This document shows positions 1 to 5,108 of a stretch of DNA of 5,108 nt, piece after piece (position 1 is the stretch's first letter; every line of letters begins with the position of its first letter). Position numbers and translations under genes: made by a program. Under the pieces are notes generated by a model. The model worked only from the letters and a program-made list of their open reading frames with translations, searched no databases and was not told the origin of the DNA. The stretch is from Dechloromonas sp. (GTDB lineage Bacteria; Pseudomonadota; Gammaproteobacteria; Burkholderiales; Rhodocyclaceae), in the NCBI GenBank assembly GCA_013693915.1, contig CP059264.1, forward strand, positions 2,728,118 through 2,733,225. Direction: 5' to 3'.

Positions 1-335
<335 letters not shown>

Positions 336-336
<1 letters not shown>

Positions 337-644
337 CAGTAGCCGATAAGATAGTTCGGCACATCCACCCGGATCAGGTCGCGGCCGAGGATGGCGGCGG
401 CATTCCTGGCGAACTGCTCCGACCAGGCGTGCTGGTCGCGAAAGCGCGCCTCGCCGGCATATCTGGCGACGCTGAGGATGCGGTCGACGGCGAGGATCTT
501 CCCGGTAGGCGTGACAACGTCGCACTCGAGCGCCTTGAACTCGCGCTCGAACCACTTGCGCGCCGCGTCGACATGGGCACCGCCGGCAAACCTGAATTCG
601 TATTCCTTGTTCCTGCCGAACGACACGATTACATGATGTTGCAT
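336..644 (-). CDS. Conserved hypothetical protein upstream of greB
   Basis: A 102-residue soluble protein of unknown function, with no signal peptide or membrane segment. It starts as a beta-rich segment (MQHHVIVSFGRNKEYEFRF), followed by a likely helix (AARKWFEREFKALE, about 27-40), a strand-turn-strand segment (CDVVTPTGKILAVD, 41-54), a basic/aromatic helix and a C-terminal VDVPNYLIGY. The composition and ordered alternation look like a real folded protein. The start is well supported: a GGAGGG Shine-Dalgarno (minus strand, about 649-654) lies 4-5 bases from the ATG, and no nearer alternative is as good. The stop overlaps the greB start by one base, so this is probably the first gene of a greB operon. 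The match to proteins seen beside greB in Rhodocyclales is from memory and was not checked. No function is proposed. Confidence 0.8.
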
Positions 645-710
645 TAGTCCCTCCTCCCGAGAAGCGTTCGGTTATTCTAGCAAAACATCGCCCACCGCAA
701 GGAATGCACC
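645..710. promoter_or_regulatory. Divergent promoter region between the greB operon and the DUF465 gene
   Basis: Both leftward and rightward transcription must begin in or near these 66 bases. On the minus strand there is a TAGAAT hexamer (674-679), 5/6 to the sigma-70 -10 box. Its only -35 candidate, TTGCGG (695-700), is poor and sits 15 bases away. On the plus strand TATTCT (673-678) is a 4/6 match with no convincing -35. The two candidate -10 boxes overlap. The Shine-Dalgarno sequences of both flanking genes are also here: GGAGGG (minus, 649-654) and AAGGA (plus, 699-703). That a promoter region lies here follows from gene layout; the exact boxes are tentative. Confidence 0.4.
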
Positions 711-932
711 ATGCCCAGCCACACACTCAACGACGCGGAAGTCGCCGATCTCCGTCATCAACTGCAGGAACTCCAGGTCGAGCACCGCGACCTCGATCTG
801 GTCATCGCCCACCTGACCGACAGCCCGCCGTCCGACGACCTGCTGATCCGCCGTCTGAAGAAGCGCAAGCTGGCGCTGAAGGACAGGATCCTGCACCTCG
901 AGCAGATGCTGGTGCCCGACATTCCGGCCTGA
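711..932 (+). CDS. DUF465 / YdcH-like small coiled-coil protein
   Basis: A 73-residue, highly charged, almost entirely helical protein. Two helices are separated by a short loop (DSPPSDD, about 37-43). The second carries the family-typical RRLKKRKLALKDRILHLEQML (about 47-67); the first has heptad-like LRHQLQELQVEHRDLDLVIAHL. This matches the DUF465 (YdcH/SlyX-like) small proteins, which are predicted to form antiparallel coiled-coil hairpins and whose role is not established. AAGGA at 699-703, 7 bases before the ATG, supports the start; an ATG at 704 is in another frame and has no family match. It leads a same-strand run of four genes, and the next gene begins 21 bases after its stop. Confidence 0.85.
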   Translation: MPSHTLNDAEVADLRHQLQELQVEHRDLDLVIAHLTDSPPSDDLLIRRLKKRKLALKDRILHLEQMLVPDIPA

Positions 933-953
933 CGCGGAAGCGACGAACGCCGC

Positions 954-1286
954 ATGCCGCGATCCGCATTCAGCGCCGACGCCTTCGGCGACCGCTTCAC
1001 CCTCGGTGACCTGCCCCTGCCGCGCCCGCCGGCCGGCTATGCCGTGCAGATGCTGGATACCGACACCCTGCTCGACCGCGCCTCCGGCCACTTCCTGCCG
1101 GTGCGCTCGGCGGAGCTTGACGGCCTGTTCGCCAGCTTCGACGATGCCTTCGCCGCCGCGTGCCTCTGGGTCGAAGCGCATCGCATCGCGCCGGAAGACC
1201 ATCGCCTGGCGATCGTCCCCGCCGGCTTCGACGAAGTCAGGCAACGCCATGTCCTGATTTACGGCGTGCTCTGCGGTCGACCCTGA
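954..1286 (+). CDS. Conserved hypothetical protein, 110 residues
   Basis: I do not recognise a named family. The protein is soluble, with no signal peptide or membrane helix. Visible features are a proline-rich LPLPRPPAGYAVQMLD near 20-35, a helix SFDDAFAAACLWVEAHRI (about 61-78), and a C-terminal strand-rich part RLAIVPAGFDEVRQRHVLIYGVLCGRP. The bias of bases toward G/C at third positions and the absence of a competing same-strand frame support coding. The start is uncertain: only a weak GGAAG (936-940), 13 bases away, precedes the ATG, and the frame is closed upstream by the stop of the DUF465 gene at 930-932. So either this ATG or a later start such as GTG is used. It lies between the DUF465 gene and tas, with 26 bases to the tas start, and is probably co-transcribed with both. 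Confidence 0.65.
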   Translation: MPRSAFSADAFGDRFTLGDLPLPRPPAGYAVQMLDTDTLLDRASGHFLPVRSAELDGLFASFDDAFAAACLWVEAHRIAPEDHRLAIVPAGFDEVRQRHVLIYGVLCGRP

Positions 1287-1312
1287 CAAACACCCACTTT
1301 CCGGAAAAAGCC

Positions 1313-2362
1313 ATGCCCAGCCCTTTCAACCCCCGCCCGCTCGGCCGCGGCAATCTCTTCGTTCCCGACGTCTGCCTCGGCACCATGACCTTCGGCGAGC
1401 AGACGAGCGAAGCCGACGCCCACAGCCAGCTCGATTTCGCGCTGGCCAGCGGTGTCAATTTCCTCGACACCGCCGAGATGTACGCGGTGCCGCCGCGCGC
1501 CGAGACCTGCGGCATCTCGGAAAGCATCGTCGGGCGCTGGCTCAGGCGCCAGCAGCGCGACCGGATCATTGTCGCGACCAAGGTCGCCGGCCCCTCGCGC
1601 AATCTCGGCTGGATCCGCAACGGGCCACCCTCGCTCGACCGCGCCAACATCCGCGCCGCCATCGACGGTTCGCTGCAACGCCTGCAGACCGATTACGTCG
1701 ATCTCTACCAGTTGCACTGGCCGGAGCGCAACCAGCCGATGTTCGGGCAATGGCAATTCGATCCGGCGCAGGAGCGCGAGTGCACGCCGATCCGCGCGCA
1801 ACTCGAGGCGCTCGCCGAACTCGTAGCGGAGGGCAAGGTGCGCGCCATCGGCGTATCCAACGAACACCCGTGGGGCATCATGCAGTTCGTCCGCCTCGCC
1901 GACGAACTCGGTCTGCCACGCATCCTGTCCACGCAGAACGCCTACAGCCTGGTCAACCGGACCTTCGAAACCGCGCTCGCCGAAGTCTGCCACCGCGAGC
2001 AGGTCGGCCTGCTCGCCTATTCGCCACTGGCCTTCGGCCATCTCACCGGCAAGTACCTCGCCGACCCGGCGGCGCCCGGCCGGCTCACGCAATGGCCCGC
2101 CTTCGGCCAGCGCTACGGCAAGCCCAACGTGGTCCCCGCCGTCACCGCCTACGCCGCGCTGGCGAAGAAGCACGGCCTGACGCCGACCCAGCTCGCCCTG
2201 GGTTACGTCCGGTCGCGCTGGTTCGTCAGCAGCACCATCATCGGCGCCTCGTCGCTGGCGCAACTGCAGGTGACGCTGCCGGCCACGCGGACGCCGATCG
2301 CTGCCGAACTGCTGGCGGAGATCGACGCCATCCACCTGCGCTACACGAACCCGGCGCCATGA
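1313..2362 (+). CDS. tas: Tas-like NADP(H)-dependent aldo/keto reductase
   Basis: A cytoplasmic (beta/alpha)8-barrel oxidoreductase of the aldo/keto reductase superfamily, which reduces carbonyl groups with NADPH. Its physiological substrate is unknown. At 349 residues it is close to E. coli Tas (346). The catalytic tetrad is complete: Asp52 and Tyr57 in LDTAEMY, Lys90 in IIVATK, His135 in LYQLHW. Tas-specific blocks include LGTMTFGEQTSEADAH near the N-terminus, AEMYAVPPRAET (54-65), VAGPSRN (91-97), IGVSNE (179-184), LLAYSPLAFGHLTGKYL (233-249) and the cofactor-phosphate segment STIIGASSLAQL (307-318). The C-terminus YTNPAP mirrors E. coli YTYPAP. The frame is open further upstream to 1160, but homology begins at 1313, preceded by GGAAAAAG (1303-1310), so that start is chosen. 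It overlaps the next gene by ATGA. In E. coli, tas was named for complementing tyrosine starvation; I would not carry that role over. Confidence 0.93.
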   Translation: MPSPFNPRPLGRGNLFVPDVCLGTMTFGEQTSEADAHSQLDFALASGVNFLDTAEMYAVPPRAETCGISESIVGRWLRRQQRDRIIVATKVAGPSRNLGWIRNGPPSLDRANIRAAIDGSLQRLQTDYVDLYQLHWPERNQPMFGQWQFDPAQERECTPIRAQLEALAELVAEGKVRAIGVSNEHPWGIMQFVRLADELGLPRILSTQNAYSLVNRTFETALAEVCHREQVGLLAYSPLAFGHLTGKYLADPAAPGRLTQWPAFGQRYGKPNVVPAVTAYAALAKKHGLTPTQLALGYVRSRWFVSSTIIGASSLAQLQVTLPATRTPIAAELLAEIDAIHLRYTNPAP

Positions 2363-3198
2363 GCGCTTCGCTGTTCGTCGCCCTCGCCGCAGCGCTGGCA
2401 ACGACGGAAATCGACCGGAAACTCGCGTTGACCGCAGCAGTCGCCAGCGACTGGCAGGCGGGCAGGCTCGACTGGCAGGACGCATCGCCGGTCGACCTGG
2501 TCTGCGGCCGGCCGCCGCTGCCCGAACTGGTGCCGCCGCGGCAGGTGCCGCAACGCAGTGCGAAAAGCCCGGAAGGCCGCGCCCGGCTGTTGCATGCCAT
2601 CGTCCATATCGAGTTCTCGGCGATCAACCTGGCGCTCGATCACGCCGCCCGCTTCCGCGGCATGCCTAGGCAGTATTATGCCGATTGGATCAGCGTCGCC
2701 GCCGAGGAGGCTCGTCACTTCACCATGCTGCGCCAGCGCCTGCGCGAACTCGGTCACGACTACGGCGACTTCGCGGCGCACGCCGGGCTCTGGGACATGG
2801 CCGAGAAGACGGGCGGCGACGTCCTCGCCCGGATGGCGCTGGTGCCGCGCCTGCTCGAAGCGCGCGGACTCGACGCCACGCCGCCGCTCCGCCAGAAGCT
2901 GGCGGAAGCCGGCGACCAGGAATCCGCCCGCCTGCTCGACATCATCCTGCGCGACGAAATCGGCCATGTCCGCCTCGGCGACACGTGGTTCCGGCGCCTT
3001 TGTGCGGAATGCGGCCTGGAACCGGAAGCCACCTACCGCAAGTTGCTCAGGGAATTCGACGCCCCCTGGCCGCAGGCGCCGCTGAACGAAAGCGCGCGCC
3101 TCGCCGCGGGCTTCAGCGCCGCCGAACTGGCAGCGCTAGCCCATCCGGACGGAAGCCAGCCCGCAATTGAAAAACCCCGCCGCAGCGGGGTTGGCTGA
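2359..3198 (+). CDS. DUF455 family ferritin-like protein
   Basis: A 279-residue protein of the DUF455 (COG2833) family, predicted to be a ferritin-like four-helix bundle; its function has not been established. The pattern for a carboxylate-bridged di-metal site is visible: Glu85 in HIEF, Glu117 and His120 in AAEEARHF, Glu167 in VPRLLEARGLD, and Glu200 and His203 in DEIGHV. The spacing of the two halves is nearly symmetric (85 to 117 and 167 to 200), as in diiron proteins. The conserved Trp and Tyr in YYADWISVAAEEARH and the GLWDMAEKT block also fit. The start ATG overlaps the tas TGA (ATGA), so translation is probably coupled to tas, giving an oxidoreductase/di-metal protein pair. The last eight or so codons (EKPRRSGVG) are the terminator hairpin of the opposing gene, so the C-terminal tail is unlikely to be conserved. 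Metal identity and reaction are unknown; hydroxylase- or ferroxidase-like activity is only inference. Confidence 0.9.
   Translation: MSASLFVALAAALATTEIDRKLALTAAVASDWQAGRLDWQDASPVDLVCGRPPLPELVPPRQVPQRSAKSPEGRARLLHAIVHIEFSAINLALDHAARFRGMPRQYYADWISVAAEEARHFTMLRQRLRELGHDYGDFAAHAGLWDMAEKTGGDVLARMALVPRLLEARGLDATPPLRQKLAEAGDQESARLLDIILRDEIGHVRLGDTWFRRLCAECGLEPEATYRKLLREFDAPWPQAPLNESARLAAGFSAAELAALAHPDGSQPAIEKPRRSGVG
3170..3192 (-). terminator. Rho-independent terminator of the PEP-CTERM hydrolase gene
   Basis: On the minus strand an 8-bp perfect stem (AACCCCGC / GCGGGGTT, 3192-3185 with 3180-3173) closes a TGCG loop and runs directly into a T5 tract (3174-3170), then CAATT. It begins 18 bases beyond the TGA of the hydrolase gene. 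On the plus strand the same hairpin is followed only by TTGG, so it is a weak terminator for the DUF455 transcript. The whole structure sits inside the 3' end of the DUF455 reading frame. Confidence 0.88.
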
Positions 3199-3210
3199 AG
3201 CAGGCCCGGT

Positions 3211-4262
3211 TCACACCGCCCGGCGCCTGGTCACGAAGATGCCGAGCAGGCCGATGGCCACCAGCAGGAACGTCTCCGGCTCGGGGACCGAACCCCTGAA
3301 CTCGGCGCCAAGGACACTACTCGCATAGGTGGTGGGATGGCTGCCGTCCCAGAACAGCCAGGTGTTGTCGTAGGGATTGCACCGCCCGTTCAGGATGTTG
3401 GCGACACAGCTTTCGGTCGTGTTCGTGAAACCGTACTTGGCCGGATTGGCGATGGCATCGCTGAAGAAACGATAGGTGTCGAACTGAACGATCTCGATCG
3501 ACGTATACTGCGCGTCGAGAAAGGTAAGCGCCTGCGCAAGGTTGAAATTGAAGGCCTGGGACACGGCCGTCAAAGCGGGATCCCCGTTGCCGTCCGGCGT
3601 CGATGCGATATCCACCAGGTTGGGAATCAGGAAGTGCTGCGCGCCCTTCGATTCCAGGAAAAGCACCGTATCGACGATGTTCTGGATCCCGTTGCCGATC
3701 AACTGGTCGACTCCAGCGGGCCCGAAGCCCGGCGCACCGCCTGCCGTGCCCGACGTCATACCGGTCACCTGGTAATTGAACAGATCGTTCGGAAACAGCC
3801 AGATAACGAACAACGACGATACCGGATCGAAAACCGGCGCTTGCTCAGCAAAGGTGTTCAGTTGCCAGTTGTTCCCGCGGTCGTTGTAGGCAGGCTGCAA
3901 AGGTGGCGGCACGTTCGGGTTGACTGAATTGTAGCTGGCCAGACCGGTCGTCGCGCCGCCGATCGCGTAGTTGGTGCCGCCGGCCAGCGAGGGCTTGAAG
4001 CTGGTATCGCCCGGATTATAGCTGTTCCACAGGTACTCGACGGCAACCGGGCCGTTCGAGTACTGGCCATTGTAGTAGGGCGGGGGCGGGAACGTAACGG
4101 TACCGCCGGTAGCCGCCTGGCTGACCAATCCGCTGTTGCCGCCATCGGAGAGGCTGTCGCCGAACACGAACAGACTGGAAAGCGTCTGCAGCGAAGCAAT
4201 TGCCGAGGCCGGCAAGCCCATCGCCGCTACCAGCGCCAGCGCGCCAAAAGTTTCTTGTTCAT
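3211..4262 (-). pseudogene. Secreted SGNH/GDSL hydrolase with PEP-CTERM sorting signal; start region frameshifted
   Basis: A predicted exported lipase/esterase-like enzyme. Numbering here assumes one missing base is restored (about 350 residues). Seen in order: signal peptide (MNKKL, then an ALALVAAMGLPASAIA core); block I FVFGDSLSDGGN with nucleophile Ser37; block II TNYAIGGA with Gly102; block III FPND with Asn159; block V WDGSHPT with Asp306 and His309. The C-terminus has VPEP (326-329), a hydrophobic segment LLVAIGLLGIFV and RRR. That tripartite tail is the PEP-CTERM signal, cleaved by an exosortase and linked to surface or extracellular-polymer association. Block III lacks the usual glycine (GxND). 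The Shine-Dalgarno GGAGG and ATG at 4262 give MNKKLLARWRW and a TAG at 4227-4229, while the enzyme frame is one base off. The in-frame ATG at 4374 would add an implausible arginine-rich leader. So the gene is either disrupted or carries a sequence error. Family assignment is firm; the functional state is open. Confidence 0.85.
4227..4262 (-). other. Aborted 11-codon reading frame at the proper start of the hydrolase
   Basis: Reads MNKKLLARWRW then TAG. The first residues form the basic n-region of a signal peptide. The hydrophobic core (ALALVAAMGLPASAIA) continues in the frame one base back. Adding one T to the TTTT run (4246-4249) would give MNKKLFGALALVAAMG. Adding one base in the GGCGCGC stretch, or removing one GC pair there, gives MNKKLLA(A)LALVAAMG. 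All three are good signal peptides. No canonical -1 slippery heptamer is present, so programmed frameshifting is not favoured. Confidence 0.8.
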
Positions 4263-4268
4263 TACAGT

Positions 4269-4273
4269 CCTCC
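4269..4273 (-). promoter_or_regulatory. Shine-Dalgarno GGAGG that fixes the hydrolase start at 4262
   Basis: GGGAGGA on the minus strand, with GGAGG six bases upstream of ATG 4262-4260, is by far the best ribosome binding site near this gene. It places the intended start at the signal-peptide methionine and so exposes the frame break a few codons later. Confidence 0.85.
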
Positions 4274-4393
4274 CTGATTGCCTGAAACGGGCATCCTGGT
4301 TTGTCTTCACGGAGCCGCCCGGATCTCCGAGGGACATGTCGTCCGAATCCCTGGCGCGTCGTCTGCACCCTCATTCCGACACGCCACTACCGA

Positions 4394-4409
4394 AGCAACT
4401 TCCGCACCC
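4394..4409 (-). promoter_or_regulatory. Candidate sigma-54 (RpoN) -24/-12 promoter of the PEP-CTERM hydrolase gene
   Basis: The minus strand reads GGGTGCGGAAGTTGCT. Against TGGCACG-N4-TTGCW it matches 9 of 12 defined positions, keeps the invariant GG and GC, and has exactly 10 bases between them. Transcription would start near 4383-4385, leaving a leader of about 120 bases before ATG 4262. In several betaproteobacteria PEP-CTERM genes are known to depend on RpoN with the PrsK/PrsR two-component system, which makes the match more credible. No comparable sigma-70 pair was found nearby. Confidence 0.5.
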
Positions 4410-4439
4410 GGATAACTTCCACCAATTAAACAGGGAGTT

Positions 4440-4452
4440 GGCCAGCATGGCC
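4440..4452. repeat. Inverted repeat GGCCA-N3-TGGCC
   Basis: A perfect 5-bp dyad with a 3-base spacer (GCA), 31 bases upstream of the candidate -24 box on the hydrolase side. It could be a protein-binding dyad or a small hairpin; at this GC content a 5-bp dyad can easily be chance. Confidence 0.3.
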
Positions 4453-4473
4453 GGAGGGCGATGTAAAGAAACC

Positions 4474-4488
4474 CGACACGGTTTGTCG
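4474..4488. repeat. Inverted repeat CGACA-N5-TGTCG, possible activator site
   Basis: A perfect 5-bp dyad with 10-bp centre-to-centre arm spacing, about 65 bases upstream of the candidate -24 element. That geometry and distance suit the upstream activating sequence of a sigma-54 enhancer-binding protein such as PrsR. Assignment is inference; the PrsR site sequence was not compared. Confidence 0.3.
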
Positions 4489-4580
4489 CCCGGGCGCCGG
4501 TATTGCGAATTGCGCCTGACGCAGCGCCCCTGCGCGCCGGGGCGACGGGGCGTGCGATCCGGTACGCAGGCGGACAAAAA

Positions 4581-4628
4581 TGGAGACTAATAATATCAAT
4601 GCGTTGATGCAGCGCCCGCAGGTCTCCA
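4581..4628 (+). promoter_or_regulatory. Nested stem-loop in the presumed deaD leader
   Basis: An outer perfect 7-bp arm pair TGGAGAC (4581-4587) and GTCTCCA (4622-4628) encloses an inner perfect hairpin, ATCAA (4595-4599), loop TGCG, TTGAT (4604-4608). A further short TGC/GCA pairing is possible beside it. Two nested perfect arms in 48 bases suggest a folded RNA or DNA element. It does not match a riboswitch class I know. Alternatively the AT-rich interior is simply promoter DNA. Confidence 0.35.
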
Positions 4629-4715
4629 GAGCAGCCACCGCTTTTCCGCTTGTTGTGCAGGTTCCAGTTCACCATTGACTCGCCCCCGGGCTGGCTGCAT
4701 CGGGGAACTCAGGCC

Positions 4716-4730
4716 GCCCGACCTTCGGGC
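4716..4730 (+). promoter_or_regulatory. Leader hairpin GCCCGA-CCT-TCGGGC upstream of deaD
   Basis: A perfect 6-bp GC-rich stem with a 3-base loop, ending 52 bases before the helicase ATG. No T tract follows (CAACACG), so it is not a standard terminator. It could be a structured part of the 5' untranslated region, as long leaders are known for cold-induced deaD/csdA mRNAs. Regulatory role is inference. Confidence 0.3.
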
Positions 4731-4782
4731 CAACACGTCGCCCAGCAGAACAGAAAAAGGCGCGACGTCGAAAGGAAACAGC

Positions 4783-5108
4783 ATGTCATCTCCCGCTGAA
4801 AGCTTTGCCGACTTCGGCTTGAGCCCGGGACTCCTGCAGGCGCTCACCGACATCGGCTACGAAACCCCGTCGCCGATCCAGGCCGAGTGCATTCCCGTCC
4901 TCCTCGCCGGCCATGACCTGATCGGTCAGGCACAGACCGGCACCGGCAAGACCGCCGCCTTCGCGCTGCCGCTGCTCGAGCAGATCGATGTCCGGACCAC
5001 CAGACCCCAGGCGCTGATCCTGACGCCGACGCGCGAACTGGCGATCCAGGTCGCCGAGGCGCTGCAGAGCTATGCCCGCCACCTGCCCGGCTTCCACGTC
5101 CTGCCGGT
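4783..5108 (+). CDS. deaD: DEAD-box ATP-dependent RNA helicase, DeaD/CsdA type (3' end outside window)
   Basis: The first 108 codons of an RNA helicase that uses ATP to unwind structured RNA in ribosome assembly, mRNA decay and cold adaptation. Motifs in order: the Q motif (aromatic Phe8 upstream, [23 protein letters not shown] with Gln33); motif I/Walker A AQTGTGKT (50-57); motif Ia PTRELA (82-87). The [29 protein letters not shown] stretch and the [19 protein letters not shown] stretch resemble DeaD/CsdA more than RhlE, RhlB, SrmB or DbpA. The C-terminal extension that would settle the subfamily is outside the window. The start is supported by AAAGGA at 4771-4776, about 6 bases before the ATG. 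It is divergent from the hydrolase gene and has its own long upstream region. DEAD-box identity is certain; the deaD symbol is probable. Confidence 0.9.
   Translation, partial: MSSPAESFADFGLSPGLLQALTDIGYETPSPIQAECIPVLLAGHDLIGQAQTGTGKTAAFALPLLEQIDVRTTRPQALILTPTRELAIQVAEALQSYARHLPGFHVLP

Larger units (their letters stand above)
4263..4782. other. Long intergenic region between divergent hydrolase and deaD genes
   Basis: About 520 bases with no convincing gene: short open frames on both strands lack ribosome binding sites and recognisable sequence. The left half is the hydrolase promoter/leader side (candidate sigma-54 promoter and two dyads). The middle (4486-4552) is very GC-rich, with a 10-base palindrome CGCCCGGGCG (4487-4496) and a 6-bp stem CGCCCC/GGGGCG (4525-4530 with 4539-4544), neither followed by a T tract. 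The right half (about 4580-4782) is probably the leader of the deaD-type gene. It has an AT-rich patch TAATAATAT (4588-4596) and two stronger hairpins described separately. I could not place a sigma-70 promoter for the helicase with confidence. Confidence 0.7.

Noticed and set aside
672..1289. Open frame of 205 codons on the minus strand opposite the DUF465 and 110-residue genes
   Set aside because: The plus strand carries a recognisable DUF465 protein with a good ribosome binding site. The minus frame has low-complexity composition and no recognisable domain. It weakens only slightly the call of the 110-residue gene.
1160..1312. Upstream in-frame extension of tas (51 extra codons)
   Set aside because: It overlaps the preceding gene, is Arg/Pro-rich and unlike any Tas N-terminus; homology starts at ATG 1313, which has its own purine-rich ribosome binding site.
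1259..2485. Long open frame (about 408 codons) on the minus strand opposite tas
   Set aside because: It is the mirror of a GC-rich, strongly coding tas gene; the translation is Arg/Ala/Gly-rich with no motif, and it spans two genes with a clear family match on the other strand.
4246..4256. Programmed -1 frameshift site in the hydrolase start
   Set aside because: The reading AAG AAA CTT TTG has no X XXY YYZ slippery heptamer in the correct phase, and a frameshift so near the start of a secreted enzyme would be unusual.
4263..4374. In-frame upstream extension of the hydrolase to ATG 4374
   Set aside because: The 37 extra residues are Arg-rich and would bury the signal peptide; there is no good ribosome binding site, and the ATG lies only about 10 bases after the predicted transcription start.
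4525..4544. GC-rich hairpin CGCCCC/GGGGCG as a terminator
   Set aside because: No T tract follows on either strand and no gene ends nearby, so it is listed only as structure in the intergenic region.
4581..4628. Known riboswitch or small RNA gene
   Set aside because: The nested arms do not resemble a riboswitch core I recognise and no T-rich terminator follows; kept only as a possible leader structure.

Overview
The window is about 5.1 kb of GC-rich, densely coding bacterial chromosome. Gene content points to a betaproteobacterium, most likely of the Rhodocyclales type (Azospira, Dechloromonas, Zoogloea, Accumulibacter relatives). The pointers are a GreB with the acidic N-terminal extension common in that class, a Tas-type aldo/keto reductase next to a DUF455 ferritin-like protein, and a secreted PEP-CTERM protein with a candidate sigma-54 promoter. 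The taxonomic call is inference from protein resemblance, not from a database search.

Layout. (1) 1-644, minus strand: a conserved hypothetical gene of 102 codons runs into greB, which leaves the window at base 1; the two share one base (TGATG), so they are probably co-translated. (2) 645-710: short divergent promoter region. (3) 711-3198, plus strand: a compact cluster of four genes. These are a DUF465-like coiled-coil small protein, an unrecognised 110-residue protein, tas (aldo/keto reductase) and a DUF455 putative di-metal ferritin-like protein; the last two overlap by ATGA. (4) 3211-4262, minus strand: a convergent gene for a secreted SGNH/GDSL hydrolase with a C-terminal PEP-CTERM sorting signal. 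Its rho-independent terminator lies inside the last codons of the DUF455 gene. (5) 4263-4782: about 520 bases without a convincing gene. It holds the hydrolase promoter region (a good -24/-12 match at 4394-4409 and inverted repeats upstream) and the leader of the next gene, with several possible RNA hairpins. (6) 4783-5108, plus strand: the 5' part of a DEAD-box RNA helicase gene of the DeaD/CsdA type.

The most notable point is the start of the PEP-CTERM hydrolase. The only start with a good Shine-Dalgarno (ATG at 4262) reads 11 codons and stops. The rest of the signal peptide and the whole enzyme lie one frame away. Restoring a single base near 4240-4250 would give a textbook signal peptide, so this is either a sequence error or a real frameshift that silences the gene. 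No wholly new system is evident; the rest is mostly housekeeping and conserved-hypothetical content with some interesting regulatory architecture.
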